Notes under the pieces: model-generated
What the model saw: only the letters and a program-made list of their open reading frames with translations
Databases searched by the model: none
What the model was told of the DNA's origin: nothing
NCBI RefSeq assembly: GCF_003122325.1
Contig: NZ_QFBC01000004.1
Span: forward strand, 402,052-466,051
DNA from: Rhizobium album
GTDB taxonomy: Bacteria; Pseudomonadota; Alphaproteobacteria; Rhizobiales; Rhizobiaceae
DNA: 64,000 bases
Direction of reading: 5' to 3'
Part shown: one piece after another, positions 46,508-56,338 of the stretch
How positions within the stretch are numbered: the first letter of the stretch is position 1
How the letters are laid out: every line of letters begins with the position of its first letter
Made by a program: the position numbers and the translations under genes

Positions 46508-46622
46508 GGCATTCCCCTCTTTCGCGAGCACGAAAAGACCCTCGCGCCGGAGGCCCGCCTGCCCGGCACGTGTTCGTCGAATTGCAATGTCCTGTCGGTC
46601 AGCCGTTGGATCATTTCCTCGC

Positions 46623-46707
46623 TTCTTCGAAACGTGAAAATGCTCCATCCTTTTGTTTCTACGCAATTTCGGACGCAAAACCGCTACGCACTTTTGCTGG
46701 AATTGCT
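46623..46707. repeat. Dispersed repeat A, copy
   Basis: Blocks TTCGAAACGTGAAAATGCTC, ACGCAATTTCGGACGCAAAA and CGCACTTTTGCTGGAATTGC match copy 1 at 2893-2976 in order and spacing. It abuts the stop codon of the ABC ATPase gene, as the 40711 copy abuts the SDR stop. Confidence 0.75.
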
Positions 46708-47526
<819 letters not shown>

Positions 47527-47541
47527 GTTTTTCCAGCCCTC

Positions 47542-48402
47542 TCAACGGATGCCGATTTCGGCGCGCAACTGCTCGAACACCGCCTGCGGCACCGGCTCCA
47601 GCCCGGCATCCGGCCGGTCGTAGCGCGGGCCGGCGGCCATCAGCGCCTTCGTGTAGGCGTGCTTCGGGTTCTGCAGCACATCGGCCGTCGCCCCCGCCTC
47701 GATGACCTTGCCGGCATAGAGCAGCGTGACGCTGTCGCAGATCTGCGCGACGACGCCGAGATCGTGGGTGACGAAGATGACGGCGGTGCCGTGCACCTTC
47801 TGCATGTCGCGGATCAGCCGCAGGATCTGCTTTTGCACGGTAACGTCGAGCGCCGTCGTCGGTTCGTCGGCAACGACCAGTTTCGGCTCCAGCGCGAAGG
47901 CGGCGGCGATCAGCACGCGCTGGCGCATGCCGCCGGACAGTTCGTGCGGGAAGGCGTGCAGCACGCGTTGCGGATCGCGGATCTGCACTTCTTCCAGAAG
48001 TTTCAGCGCCCGGGCATGCGCTTCCCTGCTCGACAGGCCGCGGCGCAGGCGAAGGCCGTCGGTCAGTTGCGCCTCGATGCGCCGGCCGGGATTGAGCGCC
48101 GTCTGCGGGTCCTGCGGGATCAGCGAGATCTGCGCGCCCATGATGTCGCGCAGTTCGCGCGCCGGCATCGTCAAGAGGTCGCGGCCTTCGAACTGGACGG
48201 TACCGCCGGTGACGCGCACGGTGCGCGGCAGGATGCCGAGCAGCGCCTTGGCGATGGTGGACTTGCCGGCACCGCTTTCGCCGACGAGGCCGCGGACTTC
48301 GCCTCGCTCCAGGCTCAGCGAAACGTCGCGTAGGATCGGCATGCCGCCTTCGCGGTCGGAAACGGCGGACAGGCCGGAGATGGAGAGCAAGGAAGCGGTC
48401 AT
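47542..48402 (-). CDS. ABC transporter ATPase (DppD/OppD-like)
   Basis: A 286-residue ATP-binding subunit: Walker A GESGAGKSTIAKALLG, Q-loop LIPQDPQTALNPG, signature LSGGMRQRVLIAAAF, Walker B LVVADEPTTALDVT, H-loop VTHDLGVV. Ends with the oligopeptide-type C-terminal region (NPKHAYTKALMAAGPR). Start MTASLLSISG overlaps the permease stop by 4 bases (ATGA). Confidence 0.92.
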   Translation of the reverse strand: MTASLLSISGLSAVSDREGGMPILRDVSLSLERGEVRGLVGESGAGKSTIAKALLGILPRTVRVTGGTVQFEGRDLLTMPARELRDIMGAQISLIPQDPQTALNPGRRIEAQLTDGLRLRRGLSSREAHARALKLLEEVQIRDPQRVLHAFPHELSGGMRQRVLIAAAFALEPKLVVADEPTTALDVTVQKQILRLIRDMQKVHGTAVIFVTHDLGVVAQICDSVTLLYAGKVIEAGATADVLQNPKHAYTKALMAAGPRYDRPDAGLEPVPQAVFEQLRAEIGIR

Positions 48403-49292
48403 CGGCGCATCACCGGATCGAGCGCCCGGCGCAACCCGTCGCCAAGCTGGTTGAAGGCAAGCACGGTGGCAAACAGCACGACGAGCGGCGCGACCAGCAC
48501 CCACCAGCCCTGATAGATGATCTGCCGCCCCTGCGCGATCATGCCGCCCCAGGTGGGCGTATCGGAGGAAACCGACAGGCCGACGAAGGACAGGATCGCC
48601 TCGACGATGACGGCGATGCCCATTTCCAGGCTGACGAGCGCGATCAGCACCGGCGCGACATTCGGCAGGATTTCCCGGATGAGGATGTGCAGGCGTGGAA
48701 AACCGATGGTGCGGGCGGCAACGACATAATCCATCTTCGCCTGCGCCTGGGTTTCGGCCCGCACCACACGACAGAACCGCGTCCAGTCGATGATGACGAT
48801 GGCGGCGATGACGGAATGGATGCCGGAACCGAGCACGGCGACCAGCAGGATCGACAACAGCACCGGCGGAAAGGCCATCCAGATATCGACGAGCCGGGAG
48901 ATCACCTTGTCGGCCCAGCCGCCGTAAAAGCCGGCGATCAGCCCGAGCACCGTTCCGAACAGGGCGGCGAGCCCGGCGGCGACAAAAGCGACGGTGAGCG
49001 CGATGCGGGTGCCGTAGATGACGCGGGAGAGCACATCGCGACCGAGATCGTCGGTGCCGAGCCAGTAGCCGGGTTCCGTGCCGGGATATCCGGCTGGCGG
49101 CAGGTTGCCGAGCATCAGGTCCTGTTCCAGCGGGTCCTTGGGCGCCAGCCAGGGCGCGAAGATCGCGACGAGCAGCAGCAGGAGAATGAAACCGCCGCCC
49201 ACAAGCACCTTCGGCTCACGCAGCATGGCACGCAGGTTTTTCGAAAGGCCGGAGCGCCGCACGGCGGGTGGGGTCAGAGCGACATCAGCCAT
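48399..49292 (-). CDS. ABC transporter permease (DppC-like)
   Basis: A 297-residue membrane subunit with six predicted helices. N-terminal LVGGGFILLLLLVAIFAPWLAPKDP-type region (quoted in part), YWLGTDDLGRDVLSRVIYG typical of DppC/OppC, and the cytoplasmic coupling loop VVAARTIGFPRLHILIREILPN. Overlaps the upstream permease by 8 bases. Confidence 0.92.
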   Translation of the reverse strand: MADVALTPPAVRRSGLSKNLRAMLREPKVLVGGGFILLLLLVAIFAPWLAPKDPLEQDLMLGNLPPAGYPGTEPGYWLGTDDLGRDVLSRVIYGTRIALTVAFVAAGLAALFGTVLGLIAGFYGGWADKVISRLVDIWMAFPPVLLSILLVAVLGSGIHSVIAAIVIIDWTRFCRVVRAETQAQAKMDYVVAARTIGFPRLHILIREILPNVAPVLIALVSLEMGIAVIVEAILSFVGLSVSSDTPTWGGMIAQGRQIIYQGWWVLVAPLVVLFATVLAFNQLGDGLRRALDPVMRR

Positions 49293-50292
49293 GACGCAGC
49301 CTCGGATTGAACGCGACGACGAGCATGTCGACCAACAGGTTGATAACGATGAACAGGGCGCCGAACACCAGCACGAGGCCCTGGATCAGCGGCAGGTCGC
49401 GGTTGATGACCGCGTCGATCGCCATGTTGCCGATACCGGGATAAGCAAAGATGCGCTCGACGATGACGGTGCCGCCAATCAGGAAGGTGAACTGCACGCC
49501 GGTGAGCGCAATGGTCGGACCGATGGCATTGCGCAGCGCCTCCTGCAGCACGAGGCGGAGGCTCGACATGCCCTTGAGCCGAGCAAGCAGGATATAATCC
49601 TGCACCATAGCCTCCAGCAGCGCCTCCTTCAGCACGCGGGTGATGATGGCGGCAAGCGGCAGGCCGAGCGCCAGCACCGGCATGACCATGTGGGCGGCGA
49701 CATCGGCGAAAACCTTGAAGCGCAGCGTCACCAGGCTTTCGATGAGATAGAAGGGTGTTGCGAAATCCACCTGCACGCCGGGATTGATGCGGCCAGACAG
49801 CGGAAAGACCGGAAAGGCGACGCCGAGGACCAGCACCAAGGCGAGGGCCCAGACGAAATCCGGCACGGCAAGACAGAGGCCGTTGACGGTATCGACCACC
49901 GGCTCGCCCGGGGTGCGGCGCAACAGCGTGCCGAGAACGGCCACGGCACCGCCGAGAACGACGGCGACCAGAAGCGCCACGATCGCCAGTTCCAGCGTTG
50001 CCGGCAGGCGCTCGGCCAACAATTCCAGCACGTTGCGGCGCAGCGAAATCGAGGTGCCGAAATCGCCGACGACCACCGCCTTCAGCCAGACGAGGAATTG
50101 CACCGGCAGGCTGGCATCGAGCCCGTATTGCGCCCGGAGCGCGGCGATGCTTTCCGGGCTGGCGCCGGGCGAGATCATCATGGCGATCGGATCGCCGGGA
50201 ACGACCCGCAGCAGGACGAAAACGATCACCGCCACGCCGAACAGCGTGATCGCGGCCATCAGAAGTCGTTTGAGGATAGAGACGGCAATCAT
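49285..50292 (-). CDS. ABC transporter permease (DppB-like)
   Basis: A 335-residue membrane subunit: MAAITLFGVAVIVFVLLRVV, PGDPIAMMISPGASPESI, and the coupling loop YILLARLKGMSSLRLVLQEAL followed by GGTVIVERIFAYPGIGNM, all typical of DppB/OppB. Start at 50292 (MIAVSILKRLL) is chosen; in-frame codons upstream run into the repeat region and lack similarity. Confidence 0.92.
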   Translation of the reverse strand: MIAVSILKRLLMAAITLFGVAVIVFVLLRVVPGDPIAMMISPGASPESIAALRAQYGLDASLPVQFLVWLKAVVVGDFGTSISLRRNVLELLAERLPATLELAIVALLVAVVLGGAVAVLGTLLRRTPGEPVVDTVNGLCLAVPDFVWALALVLVLGVAFPVFPLSGRINPGVQVDFATPFYLIESLVTLRFKVFADVAAHMVMPVLALGLPLAAIITRVLKEALLEAMVQDYILLARLKGMSSLRLVLQEALRNAIGPTIALTGVQFTFLIGGTVIVERIFAYPGIGNMAIDAVINRDLPLIQGLVLVFGALFIVINLLVDMLVVAFNPRLRHG

Positions 50293-50380
50293 GAATGCTT
50301 CATTTCCTGGCCGCACGAAGGCGACAAGCGTAGCGACGGGGCTGCACGGTGGCAAGCGGGGTTGCAGCGGCGCTTGTGGC

Positions 50381-50410
50381 GCCCCCTTCTCCCTGCCGGG
50401 GAGAAGGGGG
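50381..50410. repeat. REP-like palindromic repeat B, single copy
   Basis: CCCCCTTCTCC and GGAGAAGGGGG arms around CTGCCGG form an almost perfect palindrome between the substrate-binding-protein stop and the first permease gene. In such a position it could stabilise the upstream mRNA part and lower permease expression relative to the binding protein. Confidence 0.75.
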
Positions 50411-50419
50411 AATGCCTCA

Positions 50420-51955
50420 TCAGGCCGGCGACACCAGCGTCGGCTGCAGGGCGCCCGAAACGTTCGGGGTGACCTTCAGCGTCGCCTTGTAAAGCAGCGG
50501 CTGGGCATATTGCAGCAGCGGGATCACGTAACCCTCTTCGGCAATATACTTGCTGACGGCCTTCCAGCCGGCGATGCGCTTTTCTTCGTCCTTCTCGCCC
50601 CAGAGCGGGCCGATCATGCCGTCGAGGTCGTCGGTGTTCCAGACGGAATGCGGCGACGGGCCGAACATGGCAAAACCGGTCGAAGTGGTCGGATCGCCGA
50701 TGGCGTTGCCCCAGTTGTAGAAGGCGGCAGGCGCCAGCTGGTCGGCGGCACGCAGCTCGTAATGCTTGGCGATTTCGTAGACTTCGATTTCCGCCTCGAT
50801 GCCGACCTTGCGCCACATGCCGACGATCGCCTGGATCATCTCGTAGTCCTTCGGCTTGAAGCCGCGCGTCGTCTGGATCTTGAACTTGGCCGGCTTGTCG
50901 GTGGAGAAGCCGGACGCGGCCAGCAGCGACTTTGCCTTTTCCGGATCGAAACCGACGACGATGGAGGGGTCGTAGGCATCGTACTCCGGTGCTTCCAGCG
51001 TATCGATCGGCACACCGTAACCACGCAGCAGCCGGTCGACGATCGCCTTCTTGTCGATGGCGTGGTGGGCGGCGAGGCGGACGTTCTTGTCGAGCATCAC
51101 CTCGATGTTGTTGAGGAAGATCATGCCGATATCGGAAATCGGCGTGGCGACGCCGGCAAAACCGTCCGTGCCCTTCAGTCGGTCAAATTCCTCATAGGGA
51201 ATTTCGAGCGTGATGTCGGAAGCGCCCGATTCCAGCTCGGCAACGCGGCTGGTGCCGTCGGGCACGAACTTGAAGACAACCGTATCGAAAGCCGGCTTGC
51301 CGCCGAAATAATTCTCGTTGGCCTTGAGGCGCAGGAAGGCGTTGCCCTCGTAGGCGTCGACCATGTAGGGGCCGGTGCCGATCGGCGCCTTTTCGAAACC
51401 TTCGGGCCCGACCTTTTCATAATAGGCCTTCGGCAGGATGTAGCCGGTGAGGAAAGCCATCCACTTGAAGAAGGTCGGCTCGAAACGCAGCACGTCGCCG
51501 GTGATCCTGTTGCCGTCGATCGTGTAGTTGCCGGCGGTCGACCAGATGAACTGGATCGGGTTGCCGGTCTTTTCGTCGGCGGCGCGGTTGAGCGACCAGA
51601 CGACGTCTTCCGGCGTGAACGGCGAACCGTCATGCCACGTGACGCCTTCGCGCACGTCCATCCACACCTTGGTCTTGTCGTCGTTCCACCCCCAGGCCGT
51701 CAGCAGGCCCGGCTGGAAGGAAAGATCCGGCCCCTGGCCGATGAACTGGTCGAAGACCGAGCGATAGATCGCCTGGATCGACGGATTGACGGCGGAAGGA
51801 CCGACCGTCGGATCGAAGGACGGCAGGTTGACGTTATAGGCAATCGTCAGCGTGCCGCTTTCGACGGCAGAGACGAGGTTACGCCCGGAAAATACACCGG
51901 TCAGAAAGGCGGCAGCACCCAGGCCCAGCGCCTGGCGTCTGGAAAGCGTCATCAT
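50420..51955 (-). CDS. ABC transporter substrate-binding protein, peptide/nickel family, Tat-exported
   Basis: A 511-residue SBP_bac_5 protein. The N-terminus MMTLSRRQALGLGAAAFLTG is a twin-arginine (Tat) signal. WMDVREGVTWHDGSPFTPEDVVWSLNR and TGPYMVDAYEGNAFLRLKANENYFGG are the family signatures. First gene of the importer operon. The substrate may be an aromatic compound or conjugate: the operon shares its operator with the aromatic-CoA genes and the Azoarcus cluster also encodes an ABC binding protein. Confidence 0.9.
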   Translation of the reverse strand: MMTLSRRQALGLGAAAFLTGVFSGRNLVSAVESGTLTIAYNVNLPSFDPTVGPSAVNPSIQAIYRSVFDQFIGQGPDLSFQPGLLTAWGWNDDKTKVWMDVREGVTWHDGSPFTPEDVVWSLNRAADEKTGNPIQFIWSTAGNYTIDGNRITGDVLRFEPTFFKWMAFLTGYILPKAYYEKVGPEGFEKAPIGTGPYMVDAYEGNAFLRLKANENYFGGKPAFDTVVFKFVPDGTSRVAELESGASDITLEIPYEEFDRLKGTDGFAGVATPISDIGMIFLNNIEVMLDKNVRLAAHHAIDKKAIVDRLLRGYGVPIDTLEAPEYDAYDPSIVVGFDPEKAKSLLAASGFSTDKPAKFKIQTTRGFKPKDYEMIQAIVGMWRKVGIEAEIEVYEIAKHYELRAADQLAPAAFYNWGNAIGDPTTSTGFAMFGPSPHSVWNTDDLDGMIGPLWGEKDEEKRIAGWKAVSKYIAEEGYVIPLLQYAQPLLYKATLKVTPNVSGALQPTLVSPA

Positions 51956-52036
51956 GGATTGAACTCCGTCGGTTCCCCTGGTCCCGGCAAGACGGCTTCC
52001 ACGCCACCCTTGCCCGGGCATTTTTATTGATCGGAA

Positions 52037-52072
52037 TGCTTTAATGTTAAAATAAGCAATTTTTGCTGGCAA
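52037..52072 (-). promoter_or_regulatory. Promoter and operator of the ABC importer operon
   Basis: Minus-strand TTGCCA (52067-52072), 17 bp, TAACAT (52044-52049). The palindrome TGCTTTAA, TG, TTAAAATA (52037-52054) overlaps the -10 box and matches the aromatic-CoA operator at 14 of 16 arm positions. Confidence 0.65.
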
Positions 52073-52118
52073 GCGCTTTCTCGCAGAAGCGATGCGTTAC
52101 GGGTGCGGCGATGGGGTC

Positions 52119-52142
52119 ATATATATGCCATCGCATATATAT
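52119..52142. promoter_or_regulatory. Long AT-rich inverted repeat between the ABC and ior operons
   Basis: Perfect 10-bp arms ATATATATGC (52119-52128) and GCATATATAT (52133-52142) around CATC. About 80 bp upstream of the iorA -35 box. Part of it resembles the sequence at 28051-28064 near the cyclase gene. Confidence 0.55.
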
Positions 52143-52221
52143 ACCGACAGTCGTCCACGTCCTGTTCCTGCGCTTGTTTCAAAGGCTCGACCCTCCTTTC
52201 CGAGACCACGGAATTTGCGCA

Positions 52222-52256
52222 TTGACACAAAGCCGCGTCGCAAAATATGATTTTGC
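52222..52256 (+). promoter_or_regulatory. iorAB promoter with overlapping operator
   Basis: TTGACA (52222-52227), 18 bp, TATGAT (52246-52251): a strong sigma70 promoter. The perfect palindrome GCAAAATATGATTTTGC (52240-52256) covers the -10 box. Transcription should start near 52258, 48 bases before the iorA ATG. Confidence 0.75.
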
Positions 52257-52305
52257 AAATGATTATAAGATCACGCTCCGCTTGGGAGCAAGGGGAATTC
52301 TCGAA

Positions 52306-54459
52306 ATGGCAGAACGGTCTTTTGCACGCGAGGTCGAAGATCTCAAACTGGGCGAAGGCGACATCTTTCGCGGCGAGGGAATCCTGGCGATCACCAAGGC
52401 GCTCCTGCAGTCCGGCGTCTCTTATGTCGGCGGTTACCAGGGCTCGCCGATCTCGCATCTGATGGACGTGCTGGCGGATGCCAAGGACGTCATGGAAGAA
52501 CTGGGCGTGCATTTCGAGACCTCGGCTTCGGAAGCAGCCGCCGCCGCCATGCTGTCGGCATCGGTGATGTATCCGGTGCGCGGCGCCGTGACCTGGAAAT
52601 CGACCGCCGGCACCAACGTCGCCTCCGACGCGCTCTCCAACCTCTCTTCCGGCGGCGTCACCGGCGGCGCGATGATCATCATCGGTGAGGATTACGGCGA
52701 AGGCTCCTCGATCATGCAGGAACGCAGCCATGCGTTTGCGATGAAATCGCAACTCTGGCTGCTGACCCCGCGCCCCAACCTGCCGTCGATCGTCAAGGCA
52801 GTAGAGGAAGGCTTCGAGCTGTCCGAGGTTTCCAATACGCCGGTGATGCTGCAGGTCGGCATCCGCAGCTGTCACGTGCACGGCCAGTTCGTCGCCAAGG
52901 ACAACAGGCGGCCGGACTTCACCCTGCGCCAGGCGCTGGAAAACCCGGTGCGTGATGTCAGCCGCATCGTGCTGCCGCCAGCTTCCTTCGTCCATGAGAA
53001 AGAGAAGCTGGAGCGCCGCTGGCCGGCCGCCGTCGCGTTCATCAAGGACCGCAAGATCAACGAATATTTCGGCCCCGAGGAAGGCGAAGTCGGCATCATC
53101 CTGCAGGGCGGGCTCTATAACGGCGTGATGCGCGCTTTGCAGCAGCTCGGCCTTGCCGATGTCTACGGCAATTCCTCCGTGCCGCTCTATGTGCTCAACA
53201 TCTCCTATCCGCTCGTCGACGATGAGATCGCCGATTTCTGCGTTGGCAAGCAGGCGGTGCTGATGGTGGAGGAAGGCGCGCCGGAATATATCGAGCAGAT
53301 GCTCAACACCATCCTGCGCCGCCGCGACATCCAGACGAAGGTCTCCGGCAAGGATGTGCTGCCGATGGGTGGCGAATATACCGCGCCGGTGCTGGTGAAG
53401 GGCGTGCAGGCCTTTCTCGAAAAATACCAGCGGGTGCTGCTCGGCAACCAGCCGCCGATCCCCGATCCGACGCCGGTGCTGCGGGACCCGAAAATCAAGG
53501 CGCTTGCCGAAGTCGTGCCGCCGCGTCCGCCGGGCTTCTGCGTCGGCTGTCCGGAAAGGCCGATCTTCGCGGCCATGAAGCTGGTGCAGGGCGAACTGGG
53601 AGACCACCACGTCTCCGGCGATATCGGCTGCCACCTGTTCTCCATCCTGCCGCCCTTCAACATCGGTTCGACGACGATGGGTTACGGCCTGTCGCCGGCG
53701 GCGGCCTCCGCCTTCAATGTCGCATCAGACAAGCGGGTGATCTCGGTGATGGGCGATGGCGGCTTCTGGCACAACGGCCTTGCCACCTCGATCGGCAACG
53801 CCGTGTTCAACAAGCAGGACGGCGTCATCCTCGTCGTCGACAATTTTTATTCGGCCGCGACCGGCGGCCAGGACGTCATGTCTTCGCGCGCCATCAACCC
53901 GCGGCGCAAGACCAATAACTCCATCGTCAACGCGGTGAAGGGCATCGGCGCCACCTGGGTGCGCCAGATCGACCGCACCTATGACGTCACCAAGATGCGC
54001 GACACGTTGCGCGAGGCGCTGACGACCAAGGAAGAAGGCCCAAAAATCATCGTCGCTTCGTCCGAATGCATGCTGAACAAGCAGCGCCGCATCAAGCCGC
54101 TCTTCGCCAAGGCGGTGAAGGATGGAAAACGCATGGTGAAGGAGCGGTTCGGCGTCGACGAGGATGTTTGCACCGGCGATCATGCCTGCATCCGCCTTTC
54201 CGGCTGTCCGTCGCTGTCGGTAAAACACACCGACGATCCGCTGAAGGACGATCCGGTGGCGGCGATCGACAACAACTGCGTCGGCTGCGGTAATTGCGGC
54301 GAGGTTTCGGAAGCCGCCGTGCTCTGTCCGTCCTTCTACCGTGCCGACATCATCCATAACCCGACCGGCTGGGACCGTTTCCTCGCGAAACTGCGCGGAA
54401 AAGTCATCGGCTGGCTGCAGGCGCGCCGCCAGGCGAGCCGCATCGTCTTTGCGGATTGA
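52306..54459 (+). CDS. iorA: Indolepyruvate:ferredoxin oxidoreductase, alpha-type subunit
   Basis: A 717-residue thiamine-diphosphate enzyme converting indolepyruvate or another arylpyruvate plus CoA to the arylacetyl-CoA, CO2 and reduced ferredoxin. N-terminal pyrimidine domain (GVSYVGGYQGSPISHLMDVL), TPP site GDGGFWHNGLATSIGNAV ... VVDN near residue 483, C-terminal ferredoxin domain. Its second cluster motif is complete (Cys658, 661, 664, 674), but the first reads CTGDHACIRLSGC: Cys622, Asp625, Cys628, Cys634, with Asp for the second Cys. Start at 52306 has AGGGGA upstream. No ferredoxin gene is adjacent. Confidence 0.9.
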   Translation: MAERSFAREVEDLKLGEGDIFRGEGILAITKALLQSGVSYVGGYQGSPISHLMDVLADAKDVMEELGVHFETSASEAAAAAMLSASVMYPVRGAVTWKSTAGTNVASDALSNLSSGGVTGGAMIIIGEDYGEGSSIMQERSHAFAMKSQLWLLTPRPNLPSIVKAVEEGFELSEVSNTPVMLQVGIRSCHVHGQFVAKDNRRPDFTLRQALENPVRDVSRIVLPPASFVHEKEKLERRWPAAVAFIKDRKINEYFGPEEGEVGIILQGGLYNGVMRALQQLGLADVYGNSSVPLYVLNISYPLVDDEIADFCVGKQAVLMVEEGAPEYIEQMLNTILRRRDIQTKVSGKDVLPMGGEYTAPVLVKGVQAFLEKYQRVLLGNQPPIPDPTPVLRDPKIKALAEVVPPRPPGFCVGCPERPIFAAMKLVQGELGDHHVSGDIGCHLFSILPPFNIGSTTMGYGLSPAAASAFNVASDKRVISVMGDGGFWHNGLATSIGNAVFNKQDGVILVVDNFYSAATGGQDVMSSRAINPRRKTNNSIVNAVKGIGATWVRQIDRTYDVTKMRDTLREALTTKEEGPKIIVASSECMLNKQRRIKPLFAKAVKDGKRMVKERFGVDEDVCTGDHACIRLSGCPSLSVKHTDDPLKDDPVAAIDNNCVGCGNCGEVSEAAVLCPSFYRADIIHNPTGWDRFLAKLRGKVIGWLQARRQASRIVFAD

Positions 54460-54467
54460 GGCCTGTG

Positions 54468-56024
54468 ATGAGCGAACACGTCTCTCTGCCGGCTACGCGC
54501 CACTCCACCGACAAGCCGTTGTCGCTCGCCATCCTCGCCATGGGCGGCCAGGGCGGCGGCGTGCTCGCCGACTGGATCGTCAACATGGCGGAAGCGCAGG
54601 GCTGGATGGCCCAGACCACCTCGGTGCCGGGTGTCGCCCAGCGCACCGGCGCGACCATCTATTACGTCGAGATGCTGCCGGCCCGCGACGGCCATGCGCC
54701 GATCTTCTCGCTGATGCCGACGCCAGGCGATGTCGATGTCGTCATCGCCGCCGAACTGATGGAAGCCGGCCGCTCGGTGCTGCGCGGCCTGGTGACGCCG
54801 GACAAGACGGTGCTGATCGCCTCGACGCACCGCTCCTTCGCCGTCAGCGAAAAGCAGACGCCGGGCGACGGCATCGGCAATCCGGTGGTCGTCATCGACG
54901 CCACGGATTTTGCCGCGAAAAAAACCATCGCCTTCGACATGGAAAGCCTGGCCGTGAAAAACGGCAGCGTCATTTCCTCGGCGCTGTTCGGCGGACTGGC
55001 CGCCGCCGAGATCTTGCCGTTTACAAAGCAGGCATTCGAGGCGACCATCCGCGCCGGCGGCAAGGGTATCGAGGCGAGCCTGAAAGCCTTCAACGCCGCT
55101 TATGAACGCGCCAAGGACAAGCCGACCGAAAAGCTGTCGGCGACGCCGGTCAAACGCTTCGACGTCCTGCCGGAAACCGCCGGCCACCCGGCGCTCGACC
55201 GCCTTGTCCACCGCATCCGCAGCGAGTTTCCGGAACAGGCGCAGCAGATGTTGTTTGCCGGCGTCAAGAAACTCACCGATTTCCAGGACCCGGCTTATGC
55301 CGGCGAATATCTCGACCGCGTTTCGGCGTTGCTCGCTCTCGACCGCCGTCACGGCGGCGAAACGAAGGATTTCGCATTCACCGTCCAGGCGGCAAAATAT
55401 GTCGCCGTCGCCATGGCATATGATGACGTCATCCGCGTTGCGGACCTCAAGGTGCGCGCCTCGCGCTTCGAACGGGTACGCAAGGAGGTCGGCGCCCGGG
55501 ACGGGCAGATCGTCTATACGACGGAATACATGCATCCGCGCATGGAAGAGATCTGCGGCACGCTGCCGAAAAAGCTCGGCCTGTGGATCGAAAACCGCCC
55601 CACCTTGTTCAACCGCCTCGACAAGCTGGTCAACAAGGGACGCCGGGTAAAGACCGGCACGCTGTTCTGGTTCGGCGGTCTCTATATCGTCTCGGCCCTG
55701 CGCCGCGGCCGGCGCGGCACGCTCAGGCATTGTCGCGAGATGGAGCATTGTGAAGCCTGGCTGAAGACGGCAACCACGGTGCTCGGCGACAACTACGATC
55801 TCGCCGTCGAAGTGCTCGGTTGCCGGCGGCTGGTGAAGGGCTATTCCGACACCCACGCCCGCGGCCTGTCGAAATTCGACCGCGTCCTCTCCGCCCTGCC
55901 GCTCATCCGCCACCGCGACGACGGCGCCGCCTGGCTGAAACGCCTGCGCCAGGCCGCCCTGCTCGACGAAAAAGGCATCGCCCTCGACGGCGCGCTAAAA
56001 ACCGTGGCGACGCTGGACAGCTGA
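54468..56024 (+). CDS. iorB: Indolepyruvate:ferredoxin oxidoreductase, beta-type subunit with C-terminal extension
   Basis: A 518-residue protein. Residues ~18-200 are the POR-gamma-like subunit domain (LAILAMGGQGGGVLADWIV, SVPGVAQRTGATIYYVE); the rest (~215-518) is a large extension of the DUF6537 type found in aerobic bacterial IOR proteins, absent from the short archaeal IorB. The ATG at 54468 lies 9 bases after the iorA stop with GAGG upstream; GTG one codon earlier is possible. Forms a two-gene operon with iorA. Confidence 0.88.
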   Translation: MSEHVSLPATRHSTDKPLSLAILAMGGQGGGVLADWIVNMAEAQGWMAQTTSVPGVAQRTGATIYYVEMLPARDGHAPIFSLMPTPGDVDVVIAAELMEAGRSVLRGLVTPDKTVLIASTHRSFAVSEKQTPGDGIGNPVVVIDATDFAAKKTIAFDMESLAVKNGSVISSALFGGLAAAEILPFTKQAFEATIRAGGKGIEASLKAFNAAYERAKDKPTEKLSATPVKRFDVLPETAGHPALDRLVHRIRSEFPEQAQQMLFAGVKKLTDFQDPAYAGEYLDRVSALLALDRRHGGETKDFAFTVQAAKYVAVAMAYDDVIRVADLKVRASRFERVRKEVGARDGQIVYTTEYMHPRMEEICGTLPKKLGLWIENRPTLFNRLDKLVNKGRRVKTGTLFWFGGLYIVSALRRGRRGTLRHCREMEHCEAWLKTATTVLGDNYDLAVEVLGCRRLVKGYSDTHARGLSKFDRVLSALPLIRHRDDGAAWLKRLRQAALLDEKGIALDGALKTVATLDS

Positions 56025-56338
56025 TGCCGATGGAGAAGCTGGCAAGGGCAGCGGACTGCCATTCGCCCACCGCGCCTGAATGTGCTGGCCGGCAATTTTG
56101 CTGGCGAATTGATGTGCGCTGCTGATCATGCCGGCGCAAAAGCCAAACGACGGCGCACACGAGGCCCCTTGGGCTGCAGACGAAATGTCAGCCCTTCGAG
56201 GTCAGCGTATATTTCCCCAGCAGTTCCATGCCACGGGTATCGTTCGGGCAGGCTCGCCCGAGCGCTCCAGTCCATGTCGCCGGAGGCGACGCCGGGATAT
56301 GTCTGATGGCAAGATTTACCCGCACGATCGAACATCCG
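56025..56338. other. Intergenic stretch without a supported gene
   Basis: Between the convergent iorB and GNAT genes. Minus-strand frames show fragments such as NDTRGMELLGKYTLTSKG that look protein-like, but no continuous frame with a start, so at most a decayed gene remnant. I see no clear terminator. Confidence 0.4.
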
